Source: Thermococcus sp. 4557 (GTDB taxonomy: Archaea; Methanobacteriota_B; Thermococci; Thermococcales; Thermococcaceae). Taken from it: 64,000 bases of DNA. Position 1 is the first letter of the stretch. Each line of letters starts with the position of its first letter. Location of the stretch: the NCBI RefSeq assembly GCF_000221185.1, contig NC_015865.1, positions 1,426,001 through 1,490,000 of the forward strand, given 5' to 3'. The position numbers and the translations under genes were made by a program. The notes beneath the pieces are model-generated. The model had not been told where the DNA came from, ran no database searches, and worked only from the letters and a program-made list of their open reading frames with translations. Shown here piece after piece: positions 7,574 to 15,973 of this stretch.

Positions 7574-7935
7574 CCTTTCAGCCTCCTGACCTTTGTAACG
7601 TCAAGGGTTCCGTAGTGCTCGTAGATGTTGACGGCGAAGGCCAGCATCAGGGCAGAGACCGCGACGCCTATGACGATGCTCGTCAGAGTGAGTGCCTGGG
7701 GCGTCGGCAGAACCATGTTGTTGACGGCCTCCTTCGGTGCCATGGTGTATATCGGGGCGTAGGCGCCTTTGACGTAGCCTAGGGCGATTAAGAACAGGTT
7801 GACGGCTCCCTCGAGGATTTCAATGCCTATGACGACCTTGATGAGGTTCCGCTTGAAGCCTATCGTGTAGAACCCCACCGCCAGCAGGAGCGCCACGACT
7901 ATGAACGGGAGGTTGACTAGAATCACGTTATTCAT
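7570..7935 (-). CDS. Second Mrp-hydrogenase operon: MrpC/NuoK-like subunit (MbhG type)
   Basis: A 121-residue, three-helix MrpC/NuoK homologue, with GFKRNLIKVVIGIEILEGAVNL containing the buried acidic residue and PQALTLTSIVIGVAVSA as the third helix. It forms part of the ion-translocating membrane module next to the MrpD-like subunit. It overlaps both neighbouring genes. Confidence 0.92.
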   Translation of the reverse strand: MNNVILVNLPFIVVALLLAVGFYTIGFKRNLIKVVIGIEILEGAVNLFLIALGYVKGAYAPIYTMAPKEAVNNMVLPTPQALTLTSIVIGVAVSALMLAFAVNIYEHYGTLDVTKVRRLKG

Positions 7936-8395
7936 CCTTCCTCACCCCCAGGAGGAGGTAGAACACCAGGATTATGCTGGTTAATCCGGCCAAAACCTTC
8001 GTTCCGACGAATATGTTCATGTACGGCAACGTTCCGCCCGTGTTCAGGTAGCCGGGGTTTATCCCTATCGGGGTCGGGTCTCCGAAGAGAGGGAACCCGC
8101 TGTTGGCTATGACGTTCTTGAAGAATGTGTACCCCATGAACCCAAGTGCAGCCGTTCCAAGGAAGCCGAGGGCGCCGATGCTCTCAAAGGCGCTCAGGGG
8201 CACCTTCTTGAACCGCTCCCTTATCACCTCGTCCTCGCACGCGACTATGAGGAGTGCCAGACCGCTGGCGAAGACGGCTCCTCCCTGGAAGCCGCCTCCC
8301 GGCGTGAGGTGGCCGTGGAGGATGATGTAGGCTCCGAACGTCAGTATGAGCGCCGTCAGGTACCGGGTGGTTGTTTTGATGATGAGGGTCGTCAT
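7928..8395 (-). CDS. Second Mrp-hydrogenase operon: MrpB-like subunit (MbhF type)
   Basis: A 155-residue MrpB-family membrane protein with the signature HGHLTPGGGFQGGAVFASGLALL between the first two helices. MrpB belongs to the sodium/proton antiporter part that lets Mbh-type complexes couple proton pumping to a sodium gradient. It overlaps the preceding subunit by ATGA and the following one by 8 bases. Confidence 0.92.
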   Translation of the reverse strand: MTTLIIKTTTRYLTALILTFGAYIILHGHLTPGGGFQGGAVFASGLALLIVACEDEVIRERFKKVPLSAFESIGALGFLGTAALGFMGYTFFKNVIANSGFPLFGDPTPIGINPGYLNTGGTLPYMNIFVGTKVLAGLTSIILVFYLLLGVRKDE

Positions 8396-8664
8396 GCTTT
8401 CACCTCCCTCCTTCTGAGGGCCATCAGCACGCCCGCAACGGCGGTGAACAGTACCGTGGCCTCTCCGAGGGTATCGAAACCCCTGTAGTCGAAGACTATG
8501 CTGGTGACGACGTTGTTTGACGATGCCTCCTCCTGTGCGTGCCCGATGAAGTAGGAGTCCATCTCTGTGTGAACCGGCTCGCCGAAGGGCCTGAGGCTCA
8601 CCACTGCCACGAGGAGGAACAGCGTGAAGCCTATGAACGCGAAGAGACCTAATGCGCGCCTCAT
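8392..8664 (-). CDS. Second Mrp-hydrogenase operon: MrpA C-terminal-like subunit (MbhE type)
   Basis: A 90-residue protein with an N-terminal helix (LGLFAFIGFTLFLLVAV), a polar segment with HAQEEASSNNVVTSIVF, and the motif DYRGFDTLGEATVLFTA shared with the C-terminal domain of MrpA. The start is ATG 8664 (MRRALGLF), overlapping the upstream TGA; a longer upstream reading has no membrane-protein character. A separate E gene is typical of Mbh operons. Confidence 0.88.
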   Translation of the reverse strand: MRRALGLFAFIGFTLFLLVAVVSLRPFGEPVHTEMDSYFIGHAQEEASSNNVVTSIVFDYRGFDTLGEATVLFTAVAGVLMALRRREVKA

Positions 8665-8924
8665 TCTATCACCTCCTCGTCGGTGGTTTTCTTGATCGCC
8701 AGCAGGTACATCGCCGTCGTGAGGCACGCTCCAACTCCCGCCTCCGCTATCGCGACGTCTGGTGCCTGCAGTATGTAGAACTCCAGCGAGAGTATCAGGC
8801 TGAACACCGCCATCGCGATGACAGCTGAGACCAGGTTCTTGAACCTCACCGCCGCTATGGCTGCTATCAGAAGCCCCAGCCCCACCATGGCCTGAAGCAC
8901 CCAGAAGAGCTCTTCAAAGTTCAT
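8661..8924 (-). CDS. Second Mrp-hydrogenase operon: MrpA-like subunit (MbhD type)
   Basis: An 87-residue, three-helix protein with the MbhD/MrpA signature LILSLEFYILQAPDVAIAEAGVGA. This helix carries the acidic residue thought to line the sodium path. The start is ATG 8924 (MNFEELFWV), forming ATGA with the upstream stop. Confidence 0.9.
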   Translation of the reverse strand: MNFEELFWVLQAMVGLGLLIAAIAAVRFKNLVSAVIAMAVFSLILSLEFYILQAPDVAIAEAGVGACLTTAMYLLAIKKTTDEEVIE

Positions 8925-9274
8925 AGGCGACCCTCCAGCTCGTCTATAACCGCCCCGTGGGGCCGTATGCCTGACTTCCTCGCGGCCCTTCCGATGGCGT
9001 GGGCTCCAACGGGGTTGGTGAGGACGAGGAATATGACCACCAGGGCCGAGTGTATCCCTATGGTTATCCAGGATGGGTCCCTCTCCACCCAGAAGTAGCT
9101 GTATATCGAGTACGTGACGGCGGCCAGGACTATGAATATCGTGCCGAAGGTCGTGCACTTGGTTGCCGCGTGTATCCTAGTGTAGACGTCGGGGAAGCGG
9201 AGGATGCCAACGCTGGCCAGAAGGTTGAAGAACACGCCGATGGCCAGGAGTGCTGCTATCAGCCACTCTATCAT
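8921..9274 (-). CDS. Second Mrp-hydrogenase operon: MrpG-like subunit (MbhC type)
   Basis: A 117-residue MrpG homologue with the family motif RFPDVYTRIHAATKCTTFG and a C-terminal NPVGAHAIGRAA segment. Three hydrophobic helices are evident. It is part of the MrpEFG antiporter module. The start is ATG 9274, overlapping the previous stop. Confidence 0.9.
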   Translation of the reverse strand: MIEWLIAALLAIGVFFNLLASVGILRFPDVYTRIHAATKCTTFGTIFIVLAAVTYSIYSYFWVERDPSWITIGIHSALVVIFLVLTNPVGAHAIGRAARKSGIRPHGAVIDELEGRL

Positions 9275-9573
9275 ACCGCCTCCCCCTCCTCGCACTCGCA
9301 TGCGATGCCAACCCTCTTCTTGACCAGGTAGCGGGCTATGTAGAGGGTCGCGATGTAGCTCAGAACCGCGTAAACCAGCGCGACATCTATGAAAACCGCC
9401 TGTCTGGTCACCACGCCGTAGATGACCATGGCCCCCGCCGTGGTGGTCGTCATGGAGTCCAGGGCGACGGCCCTGTCCGGTATCGTCGGCCCCGCAAGAA
9501 GCCTTATGAGCGTCAGCATGGCTGAGAACAGCAGCAGTATCAGCGCCCACATGAATGCCCCATCGACCGTCAT
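9271..9573 (-). CDS. Second Mrp-hydrogenase operon: MrpF-like subunit (MbhB type)
   Basis: A 100-residue MrpF homologue with three helices and the signature RLLAGPTIPDRAVALDSM. The start is ATG 9573 (MTVDGAFMW), overlapping the upstream TGA as ATGA. The C-terminal tail ECEEGEAV is acidic. Confidence 0.9.
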   Translation of the reverse strand: MTVDGAFMWALILLLFSAMLTLIRLLAGPTIPDRAVALDSMTTTTAGAMVIYGVVTRQAVFIDVALVYAVLSYIATLYIARYLVKKRVGIACECEEGEAV

Positions 9574-10073
9574 TCTCCAATCCTCCTTGCCCATTTTGGA
9601 AGGTATCCGCACAGCTCCTCCGGGGTGGGTTTCTCCTTTCCGGGCGGTACGTTTATCCAGTGAACGTAGAAGTTGCCCTCCTCGTCTATCTCCAGCGTGA
9701 AGGTTCCAGGGGTCAGTGTTATCGAGTTGGCCAGAAGGGTTCTGCTCTCATCCCTGGTCAGGTCGGGGGATATCCTGACTATCCCGGGCCTTATCTTGCC
9801 GGTTATGACGCGGTAGGCTACGTCAATGTTCGCCTTGGCCATGGCGAGGAAGAACGGCCCTATCGCGTAGATGATGAGGAGTAACAATCTCCTCGGGCTG
9901 AAGAAGTAGCCCACCTTTTCGTTCATGACGTCCTTCGTGGCGTAGCCGATGATGACGGCTATTACAATCCCCGCAATCAGCTCCCCGGGGCTCCATGCGA
10001 TGACATTGCCTGAACCCGCCGTGAGGAGCAGATAGACGATAAAGGACCACAGGAACGGTGCGGCAAACCCCAT
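9570..10073 (-). CDS. Second Mrp-hydrogenase operon: MrpE-like subunit (MbhA type), first gene
   Basis: A 167-residue MrpE homologue and first gene of the operon. Two hydrophobic stretches precede a cytoplasmic domain with ANIDVAYRVITGKIRPGIV, LANSITLTPGTFTLEID and FYVHWINV, all MrpE hallmarks. The start is ATG 10073 behind GAGGTGGG. The inferred leader is about 55 bases, similar to the canonical mbh operon. Confidence 0.92.
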   Translation of the reverse strand: MGFAAPFLWSFIVYLLLTAGSGNVIAWSPGELIAGIVIAVIIGYATKDVMNEKVGYFFSPRRLLLLIIYAIGPFFLAMAKANIDVAYRVITGKIRPGIVRISPDLTRDESRTLLANSITLTPGTFTLEIDEEGNFYVHWINVPPGKEKPTPEELCGYLPKWARRIGE

Positions 10074-10147
10074 TTTCCCACCTCAACTTTAGGTTTTAAA
10101 CCCTATTCGGGCCTATTTTCCCGAAATCTCAATTATAAATTGGCTAA

Positions 10148-10163
10148 ATTTTTATAAATGGGT
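10148..10163 (-). promoter_or_regulatory. TATA box of second hydrogenase operon
   Basis: On the minus strand CCCATTTATAAAAATT lies about 75-90 bases upstream of the first ATG, giving a predicted start near 10130. Two further TATA-like stretches exist on the same strand: CAATTTATATTT near 10200-10211, upstream of the SurR-type motif, and CAATTTATAATTG nearer the gene. The choice is therefore uncertain. Confidence 0.5.
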
Positions 10164-10169
10164 TTCTAA

Positions 10170-10186
10170 AACAAATGGTTAACAAC
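10170..10186 (-). promoter_or_regulatory. SurR-type operator upstream of second hydrogenase operon
   Basis: The minus strand reads GTT-GTT-AAC-CATTT-GTT, a perfect fit to GTTn3AACn5GTT, the extended site known for SurR, the redox/sulfur-responsive regulator of Thermococcales. It lies just upstream of the best TATA box, where SurR activates mbh in Pyrococcus. If the TATA at 10200-10211 is used instead, the site would be in a repressing position. Confidence 0.7.
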
Positions 10187-10260
10187 CAGAAATTTGACAA
10201 ATATAAATTGAACGACCCTTGACGTACGTCCATAAAACTGTGCGTTGTAGTAGATTAAAG

Positions 10261-10288
10261 GTGATGAACGTTCAGAAAAGTTCATCAC
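10261..10288. promoter_or_regulatory. Perfect 9-bp inverted repeat between the two hydrogenase operons
   Basis: GTGATGAAC (10261-10269) and GTTCATCAC (10280-10288) are exact inverted copies around a 10-base spacer. A second perfect palindrome, GACGTACGTC, is at 10221-10230. Both lie between the end of mbhN and the promoter of the next operon. They could be an operator or an mRNA-end hairpin; no regulator is assigned. Confidence 0.45.
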
Positions 10289-10308
10289 AGAACTGGAATC
10301 GTCGGCGG

Positions 10309-10314
10309 AAAAAA
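10309..10314 (-). terminator. T-run after mbhN
   Basis: Six consecutive T on the minus strand, about 15 bases after the mbhN stop, followed by the inverted repeat at 10261-10288. Archaeal termination at oligo-T is the likely function. Confidence 0.45.
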
Positions 10315-10328
10315 CAAGGGAAGAGGGG

Positions 10329-10763
10329 TTACTTCTTCTGAGATTCGGCCCCTTTCTTTGCCGCCTCTTTGGCCTTCTTCTGCTCCTCCAGCTTCTTTTT
10401 GAGCTCCTCTATCTCATCCTCCTTGAACCAGCGGAGGTTGTCGTTGTACTTGTCGTCCGTGGCCAGGAGGAACTCATCGCTCATCTCCAGGGCCTTCACG
10501 GGGCAGACGTCCACGCACTGCTGGCAGAAGACGCATCTTCCGAGCCAGAAGGTGACCTTCCTGACCTCCGGAACGTACTCTATAACCCCGGCCGGGCAGA
10601 CCATCACGCAGAGCCTGCAGCCGACGCACTTGTCGGGATAGTAGACGAGCTTGCCCCTGAAGCCCTCTGGAGTCGGAACCGGATCGCTGGCCGGGAATGG
10701 GTTGGTTGCCGGCTTCTTGAACAGGTTGCTCAGCACGGCTGAGAGCGTCGGTGGAACCCTCAT
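10329..10763 (-). CDS. mbhN: Mbh hydrogenase ferredoxin-like subunit MbhN
   Basis: A 144-residue two-cluster ferredoxin subunit with CVGCRLCVMVCPAG and CVFCQQCVDVCPVKAL, receiving electrons from reduced ferredoxin for the NiFe arm. The C-terminus is a Lys/Glu-rich coiled tail (EELKKKLEEQKKAKEAAKK). Last gene of the canonical mbh operon. The start is ATG 10763 (MRVPPTLS), in ATGA overlap with mbhM; longer upstream readings are not protein-like. An oligo-T run follows the stop. Confidence 0.93.
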   Translation of the reverse strand: MRVPPTLSAVLSNLFKKPATNPFPASDPVPTPEGFRGKLVYYPDKCVGCRLCVMVCPAGVIEYVPEVRKVTFWLGRCVFCQQCVDVCPVKALEMSDEFLLATDDKYNDNLRWFKEDEIEELKKKLEEQKKAKEAAKKGAESQKK

Positions 10764-11749
10764 GCCACCACCCCCAGGGTGTCTATTGCCAGCAGCAGTG
10801 CTCCCACTATCGCGGCCGGAAGCATCCTGGTCCAGAACAGGCTCACCGCCTGGTTTATCCTGAGCCTTCCCGTCACCGCCCTGAAAAGGCTCATGCTCAC
10901 GAAGAGCACGGCGAAGACCTTGAGGGTGTGGAAGAGTAGGTCTATGGCCACCGCCGGAAGCCCCGTGAGCCCGATGTAGCCCGAGAGTCCCCACGGGAAG
11001 AATATCGCCACGACGAGGCTCGCGCTCACGAAGGCCTTTATCGCGTTGGCCAGCTCGAAGAGGGCCAGGTGCCTTCCGCTGTACTCGGCCATCGTTCCCT
11101 CGGCGAGCTCGGTCTCGGCCTCGGGGATGTCGAAGTAGCCGACCTCGATTTCGCTGGCGAGCCAGGCGAGGAAGACGAGCAGGAGCACCACGGTTCCTAT
11201 TACGCTCATCGGCGTCCCGAGCTCCCAGACGTTGTGCTCGTAGAAGGTGCCCATGCTGAAGGGCTTTGTAACGCCGAGGTCGCTGAGGCGCCAGAGTATG
11301 GTGAAGAGGGCCAGCATCATCGGCCCCTCCCTGGAGACGAGGATTATCATCTCCCTCTGGGCACCTATCTGAGCGTAGGGGGAGCCCGAGCTAACGGCAC
11401 CGACGACCCTGAGGAAGCCGATTAGGGTCAGCAGGTAGATGAAGAGTATCACGTCGCCCTTGGTTCCGAAGATGGGTTCAAACCCGAGCGGGGTGTAGGC
11501 GAGCAGGGCGATGGAGGTGGCGAGGGCCAGCACGGGGGCCAGCTCGAAGAATTTGTTGGCGTCCCTCGGGATTATGGACTCCTTGCTCACCAGCTTCAGG
11601 AAGTCGTAGAACGGCTGGAGCAGCGGGGGGCCCATCCTGCGCTGCATCCTCGCAACCAGTTTCCTGTCTATGCCTCCCCAGAGCAGTGAGGCGAAGGATA
11701 CGTAAGCGTAAATCCCCAGGAATCCGAGCGTTGCGTAGAGGACGTTCAT
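10760..11749 (-). CDS. mbhM: Mbh hydrogenase NuoH-like membrane subunit MbhM
   Basis: A 329-residue polytopic NuoH homologue. RRMGPPLLQPFYDFLKLVSKE near the N-terminus and the acidic loop EAETELAEGTMAEYSGRH couple the NiFe arm to the membrane pump. It overlaps the large-subunit gene by ATGA with no insertion, showing what the junction in the second operon looked like before it was interrupted. Confidence 0.95.
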   Translation of the reverse strand: MNVLYATLGFLGIYAYVSFASLLWGGIDRKLVARMQRRMGPPLLQPFYDFLKLVSKESIIPRDANKFFELAPVLALATSIALLAYTPLGFEPIFGTKGDVILFIYLLTLIGFLRVVGAVSSGSPYAQIGAQREMIILVSREGPMMLALFTILWRLSDLGVTKPFSMGTFYEHNVWELGTPMSVIGTVVLLLVFLAWLASEIEVGYFDIPEAETELAEGTMAEYSGRHLALFELANAIKAFVSASLVVAIFFPWGLSGYIGLTGLPAVAIDLLFHTLKVFAVLFVSMSLFRAVTGRLRINQAVSLFWTRMLPAAIVGALLLAIDTLGVVA

Positions 11750-13041
11750 AGGACACCACCCCTCGGGCAGCCTACTCCAACAACTTCGGGCTTTGCCTTA
11801 ACGTTCGGGTTCAGCTCCCTCGTTTTCTCGATGGAGAGCTTAAGGAGGTCCCTCTCGGTGAGGACCTTCTTCCTTCCGGTGTTGGCATCCACCACCGCGA
11901 CCCTGTCGGTACAGCTCAGGCACGGGTCTATTGAGGCTATCGCGACGGGAACGTCCGCCACCTGCTCGCCGACCAGCGCTCTGGCTATCGCGAACAGGTT
12001 CGGGAAGGTGGGCTCGCGCATCTTCCACTTCGCCGGAACGTCCTTGCCCTTCTGGCCCATGACGTAGTGGATGAGCTCACCGCGCGGCGCCTCGTACCTG
12101 CCTATCCCCTCTCCCTCAGCCTTCTTGAGCTGGAACAGGAGGGTGTTGTCCTTTGGAACGGCCTTTATCTTGCCCTCCGGCATCTGGTCTATGGCCCTCT
12201 CTATGAGCTCCATGCTCTGCCAGAGCTCTCCAACGCGGACCACCATCCTGTCGAAAACGTCCCCCTTGACAACGCCGGTGAACTCCTTGGGCGTTATCGG
12301 CTTCACGCCGAGGTCGGGGTAGACGCTCAGCTTCTCGTTGTAGCGGACGTCCTTCTTCACGCCGCTTCCCCTTGCGGTCGGTCCCTGGGCGCTGTACTCG
12401 ATGGCGATTCTCTTTGGAATAACTCCAGCGTCCCTCAGCCTGGCCTCGACCGTCGGATCGTAGAGGAATATCTCCTCTATCTTCGGCATGACCTCGTTCC
12501 TGTAGTTCTTTATCATGTCGAGTATGGCCCTGATGTGCTTCTCCTCCAGGTCCCTCCTCACGCCGCCGATGGTGTTGATGGAGTAGTTGACCCTGTTGCC
12601 GCCGATGGCCTCCAGAATGTCCATGACGCGCTCGCGGGCGAGCCAGCTGAGGTGGAGGGTGGTGTCGTAGCCTATGGTGTGCCCAACGACCCCGAGGTTG
12701 AGCAGGTGGGAGTGGATCCTCTCCAGCTCGCCGGTTATCACGCGGATGTACTCGGCCCTCTCGGGCACCTCTATGCCGGCCATCTCCTCAACGGCCCTGG
12801 AGTAGGTGTGGTTGTGGGAGAAGGAGCAGATTCCGCATATCCTCTCGGCGAGGTAGAGTATCTGGATGTAGTTCCTCCTCATGGCTATCCATTCGAGGCC
12901 CCTGAGGTTGTAGCCTAGCTTGACGTCAACGTTGACTATCCTCTCTCCATCGAGCGTGATGATGAATTTCTCGGGCTCCTCCAGTGCGGGGTGAATGGGT
13001 CCCACGGGAACCTTGACCCAGTACTCAAGCTTTCCGTTCAT
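11746..13041 (-). CDS. mbhL: Mbh hydrogenase NiFe large subunit MbhL
   Basis: A 431-residue large subunit of the group 4 membrane hydrogenase. NiFe ligands are in ERICGICSFSH and DPCLSCTDR. The N-terminal run VKVPVGPIHPALEEPEKF and the DVKLGYNLRGLEW segment match what I know of Pyrococcus MbhL. After the second CxxC comes a tail of about 45 residues ending in CPRGGVL, presumably removed during NiFe maturation. The enzyme makes H2 from reduced ferredoxin while exporting ions. Overlaps on both sides are ATGA type. Confidence 0.96.
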   Translation of the reverse strand: MNGKLEYWVKVPVGPIHPALEEPEKFIITLDGERIVNVDVKLGYNLRGLEWIAMRRNYIQILYLAERICGICSFSHNHTYSRAVEEMAGIEVPERAEYIRVITGELERIHSHLLNLGVVGHTIGYDTTLHLSWLARERVMDILEAIGGNRVNYSINTIGGVRRDLEEKHIRAILDMIKNYRNEVMPKIEEIFLYDPTVEARLRDAGVIPKRIAIEYSAQGPTARGSGVKKDVRYNEKLSVYPDLGVKPITPKEFTGVVKGDVFDRMVVRVGELWQSMELIERAIDQMPEGKIKAVPKDNTLLFQLKKAEGEGIGRYEAPRGELIHYVMGQKGKDVPAKWKMREPTFPNLFAIARALVGEQVADVPVAIASIDPCLSCTDRVAVVDANTGRKKVLTERDLLKLSIEKTRELNPNVKAKPEVVGVGCPRGGVL

Positions 13042-13565
13042 TTCGAGCCCTCCTTTTTGATTTTGTACGGATGTCCTGCGTTCTTCACCATCTCGGGCTT
13101 GATTCCGGTCTCGTCGAGCCTCAGCGGGTAGATTCCCTCCGGGAAGTCGTCGGGCAGGAAGAGCCTCCTTGGGTCGGGGATTCCCTCGAAGAACAGCCCG
13201 AGGAACTCCTGGTTCTCCCTCTCGTAGGGCAGCGCGCTCGGGAAGATGTCCGTGACTGTGGGCAACTTGGGGTCGTCCTTGGGAACGCTCGTGCCTATGA
13301 CGAGCGACAGGCTCTCCCCATCCTCCCAGAACATCTCCATGTGGTACTTGGCGAGCAGTCTGTCGCCGGCGTCTATCCCTATTATGATGGAGAACTGGGC
13401 CTTCGGGTCGAGCTCCTTGATGAACTTCATGGCGTCGTGGAACCTCTCCCTGTCTATCTCGACCCAGACGCGCCTCTTCGGGTGGGGCATCTTGTTCTCG
13501 CTCACCCTTACCTCGGCCTCGGGGAACCTCTCGCCAAAGGCTTTAACGAACTCGTCAACGTTCAT
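13038..13565 (-). CDS. mbhK: Mbh hydrogenase NuoC-like subunit MbhK
   Basis: A 175-residue NuoC homologue with ERENQEFLGLFFEGIPD and LFLPDDFPEGIYPLR, the docking signature for the large subunit. No cofactor ligands. It overlaps both neighbours. It is more divergent from its paralogue in the second operon than the catalytic subunits are. Confidence 0.92.
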   Translation of the reverse strand: MNVDEFVKAFGERFPEAEVRVSENKMPHPKRRVWVEIDRERFHDAMKFIKELDPKAQFSIIIGIDAGDRLLAKYHMEMFWEDGESLSLVIGTSVPKDDPKLPTVTDIFPSALPYERENQEFLGLFFEGIPDPRRLFLPDDFPEGIYPLRLDETGIKPEMVKNAGHPYKIKKEGSK

Positions 13566-14077
13566 CTCCTACCCCCCTCAATTCTCTCTATCAGCTTCTG
13601 CAGACCGAGCACGACTCCGTAGAGTATCGCCTCGGGCCTCGGCGGGCAGCCGGGCACGAAGACGTCCACCGGTATGTGCTTGTCCAGCGGTGCGTTGGTG
13701 AACGGGCTCTCGAAGAACACGCTTCCGCCGGTGGGGCAGGCTCCGACGGCTATGACGACTTTGGGGTCCGGCGTCTGCTCGTAGACCAGCTTGACCCTCT
13801 CAAGGCTCTGGTCGGTCACCGGTCCGGTTACGAGCAGTATGTCGGCGTGCCTCGGCGTTCCGACGAGCTTCACACCGAAGCGCTCGGCGTCGTACCTCGG
13901 TGTTAACGCGGCTATTATTTCAATGTCGCAGCCGTTGCAGCTGCCGCTGTTTACGTGGAACACCCAGGGTGAGCGCCCTATGTACCTGCAGAGCTTTGAT
14001 ATCTCCCTCTCAAGCCTCTCGCGCTCCGAGGAGTTTGAGCTGACATCGGTCTCTGCCCTTGTAACCTTAATCGCCAT
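13562..14077 (-). CDS. mbhJ: Mbh hydrogenase NiFe small subunit MbhJ
   Basis: A 171-residue small subunit with the four proximal-cluster cysteines: SGSCNGCDIEIIAAL, AVGACPTGGSVFFESPF and VPGCPPRPEAILYG. About 25 N-terminal residues (ETDVSSNSSERERLEREISK) are extra compared with the second operon's subunit. It transfers electrons from MbhN to the NiFe site. Confidence 0.95.
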   Translation of the reverse strand: MAIKVTRAETDVSSNSSERERLEREISKLCRYIGRSPWVFHVNSGSCNGCDIEIIAALTPRYDAERFGVKLVGTPRHADILLVTGPVTDQSLERVKLVYEQTPDPKVVIAVGACPTGGSVFFESPFTNAPLDKHIPVDVFVPGCPPRPEAILYGVVLGLQKLIERIEGGRR

Positions 14078-14082
14078 TCATC

Positions 14083-14430
14083 TCACCCCCACACTATCAG
14101 TGCTCCCACAATTATCGCGGTCGTGACGAGCAGGTAGCTGATGTAGTCGCTCAGCAGGCCGGTGTGCTCCCTGCGGAAGATGAGGAACATCCTGTGGATT
14201 CCCCTTATGAGGCCCCACATGACGTGTCTTCCGGTGACGTAGCCCTGGAAGTGCTCGAACTGCGGAATAATCTCGTCCTGGTCCTCACCGCTGAGGAATA
14301 TCTTCGTTCCATCGCCGGTTCTCCTCGTCCCCGTGCTGGAGCGCTCGGCCCACTTGTAGAGGGCGTACGAGATGAGCAGGCCTATGGCGAAGACGTAGAT
14401 GAAGTAGAGTGCATCCCAGTAGCCAAACAT
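14083..14430 (-). CDS. mbhI: Mbh hydrogenase anchor subunit MbhI
   Basis: A 115-residue protein with a helix at each end and a polar middle with IFLSGEDQDEIIP. It links the Mrp-like membrane domain to the hydrogenase domain. ATG 14430 follows the upstream stop after one base (TGAAATG); an in-frame GTG at 14439 would add three residues. Confidence 0.88.
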   Translation of the reverse strand: MFGYWDALYFIYVFAIGLLISYALYKWAERSSTGTRRTGDGTKIFLSGEDQDEIIPQFEHFQGYVTGRHVMWGLIRGIHRMFLIFRREHTGLLSDYISYLLVTTAIIVGALIVWG

Positions 14431-14431
14431 T

Positions 14432-15973
14432 TCACGCACCCCCCAGCACCGCCGAAACGTAAGCCCCTATGTTCTCCAGGGTCTTTGCCGCCGGAAGCAT
14501 GACCTTGTCGCTGATGCCCCATGGGAAGAGTCCCATGATGATTATTGCCACCACCAGTATGAGCATCGGCACGAGCATGGCCTTTCCTGGCTCCTTTGCG
14601 TTCATGACTTTCTCACTCGGCCTTCCGAAGAACGTGAAGAGCACCCTGATATAAGCCGCCGTACAGAAGGCCGTGCCTATGACCGCTACCGCCGCGAGGA
14701 ACGGGTTGAAGAGCGCCGAGCTCTCGTAGATGAGCCACTTGCTCGCGAAGCCGTTGAGCGGCGGAAGGCCGATTATCGCGGCCGCGCCTACCAGGAATGC
14801 GAAGCTCGTGACCGGCATCTTTCTGGCTATTCCGCTCAGCTCGTTGAGGTTCTTGGTTCCAAGCTGGTGTATGACCACTCCCGCGACGAGGAACAGGAGG
14901 GCCTTCATTATCGCGTGGTTCACTGTGTGGTATATCGCACCAGCCAGAGCAACCTGGCCGACGTCGCTTCCGTACGCGGCAAGGCCGATTCCGATTCCCA
15001 GGAGGATGTAGCCGATCTGGCCGACGCTGGAGAATGCGAAGAGCCTCTTCATGTCGGTCTGTATCACCGCCATCGCGTTTCCGACTATGAGGGTCACGCA
15101 GGCGAAGAATATGATTATCCAGCCGATAGTTCTGGTGCTGATTCCGGCGCTGAAGACGCTGAAGGCGAGCCTCGCCAGGGCGTAGGTACCGCCTATCTTG
15201 ATGACGAGACCCGAGAGCATGGCGCTGATCGAGCTCGGTGCCGCCGGGTGAGCATCGGCGAGCCACATGTGCACCGGAACGGCACCGCTCTTGAAGAGCA
15301 GTCCGCCCGCGAGGAGGCCGAGGGCCACCTTGGCGGTGAAGGTCGGGTTCTCGGCTATCATCTTGGCCAGATATGCCATAGTCAGCGTTCCGTACTGGCC
15401 GTAGAGGAGCACTATGCCGAGGAGGATGAACGAGCTGGCCAGCGAGCCGGCGAACATGTACTTTATGCCCGCCTCGATGCCCTCCCAGGTGTCGTTCCTG
15501 AAGGCGACGAGGGCGTAGCTCGCTATGCTCATTATCTCCAGGAAGACGTAGAAGTTGAACAGGTCTCCGGTTATGGCTATGCCGAGCATGCCGACCTCGA
15601 GGACGAGGACCAGGGCGTAGTACTTCTCAAGCCCCGTGTCGTGCCTCATGTACTCGCTGGAGTAGAGCACGGCCACGAAGGCTATGAAGGTCACCATCAG
15701 GGCGAAGAGAGCACTGAGGAGGTCTACCTCCCAGACTATCCTTATCGGGAACGGCACGCCGTTTCCGAGGGGGCTCCTCGCTCCGAGGGTGTAGACGAGT
15801 ATCTCGCCGCTCTCCCAGACTTCTTTGAACAGTCCGGCCGCGACGCCGAGGGTGATGCCTGTTATGAGTATCGCCCACAGCTCCTTGGCCTTCCTTCCCG
15901 CGAGGCCCACTATGGGCAGTGCGAATGCTCCAAGGAGAGGGACTATGATGAGGTATGGGATCAGCCCGTTCAT
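14432..15973 (-). CDS. mbhH: Mbh hydrogenase MrpD-like pump subunit MbhH
   Basis: A 513-residue antiporter-like subunit with about 14 helices. Ion-path residues are visible in FNFYVFLEIMSIASYALV, GIKYMFAGSLAS, LLFKSGAVPVHMWLADAHP and MKRLFAFSSVGQIGYILLG. It is the main proton-pumping subunit. It overlaps mbhG by ATGA. Confidence 0.95.
   Translation of the reverse strand: MNGLIPYLIIVPLLGAFALPIVGLAGRKAKELWAILITGITLGVAAGLFKEVWESGEILVYTLGARSPLGNGVPFPIRIVWEVDLLSALFALMVTFIAFVAVLYSSEYMRHDTGLEKYYALVLVLEVGMLGIAITGDLFNFYVFLEIMSIASYALVAFRNDTWEGIEAGIKYMFAGSLASSFILLGIVLLYGQYGTLTMAYLAKMIAENPTFTAKVALGLLAGGLLFKSGAVPVHMWLADAHPAAPSSISAMLSGLVIKIGGTYALARLAFSVFSAGISTRTIGWIIIFFACVTLIVGNAMAVIQTDMKRLFAFSSVGQIGYILLGIGIGLAAYGSDVGQVALAGAIYHTVNHAIMKALLFLVAGVVIHQLGTKNLNELSGIARKMPVTSFAFLVGAAAIIGLPPLNGFASKWLIYESSALFNPFLAAVAVIGTAFCTAAYIRVLFTFFGRPSEKVMNAKEPGKAMLVPMLILVVAIIIMGLFPWGISDKVMLPAAKTLENIGAYVSAVLGGA

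Noticed and set aside
1765-10073. Second hydrogenase operon as the sulfur-reducing Mbx/Mbs complex
   Set aside because: It has separate E and I genes, only one MrpD-like gene, the L-M-N order of Mbh, four NiFe cysteines and four J cysteines. As I recall, Mbx operons lack E and I, have two MrpD-like genes and place M before J. Phylogeny would settle it.
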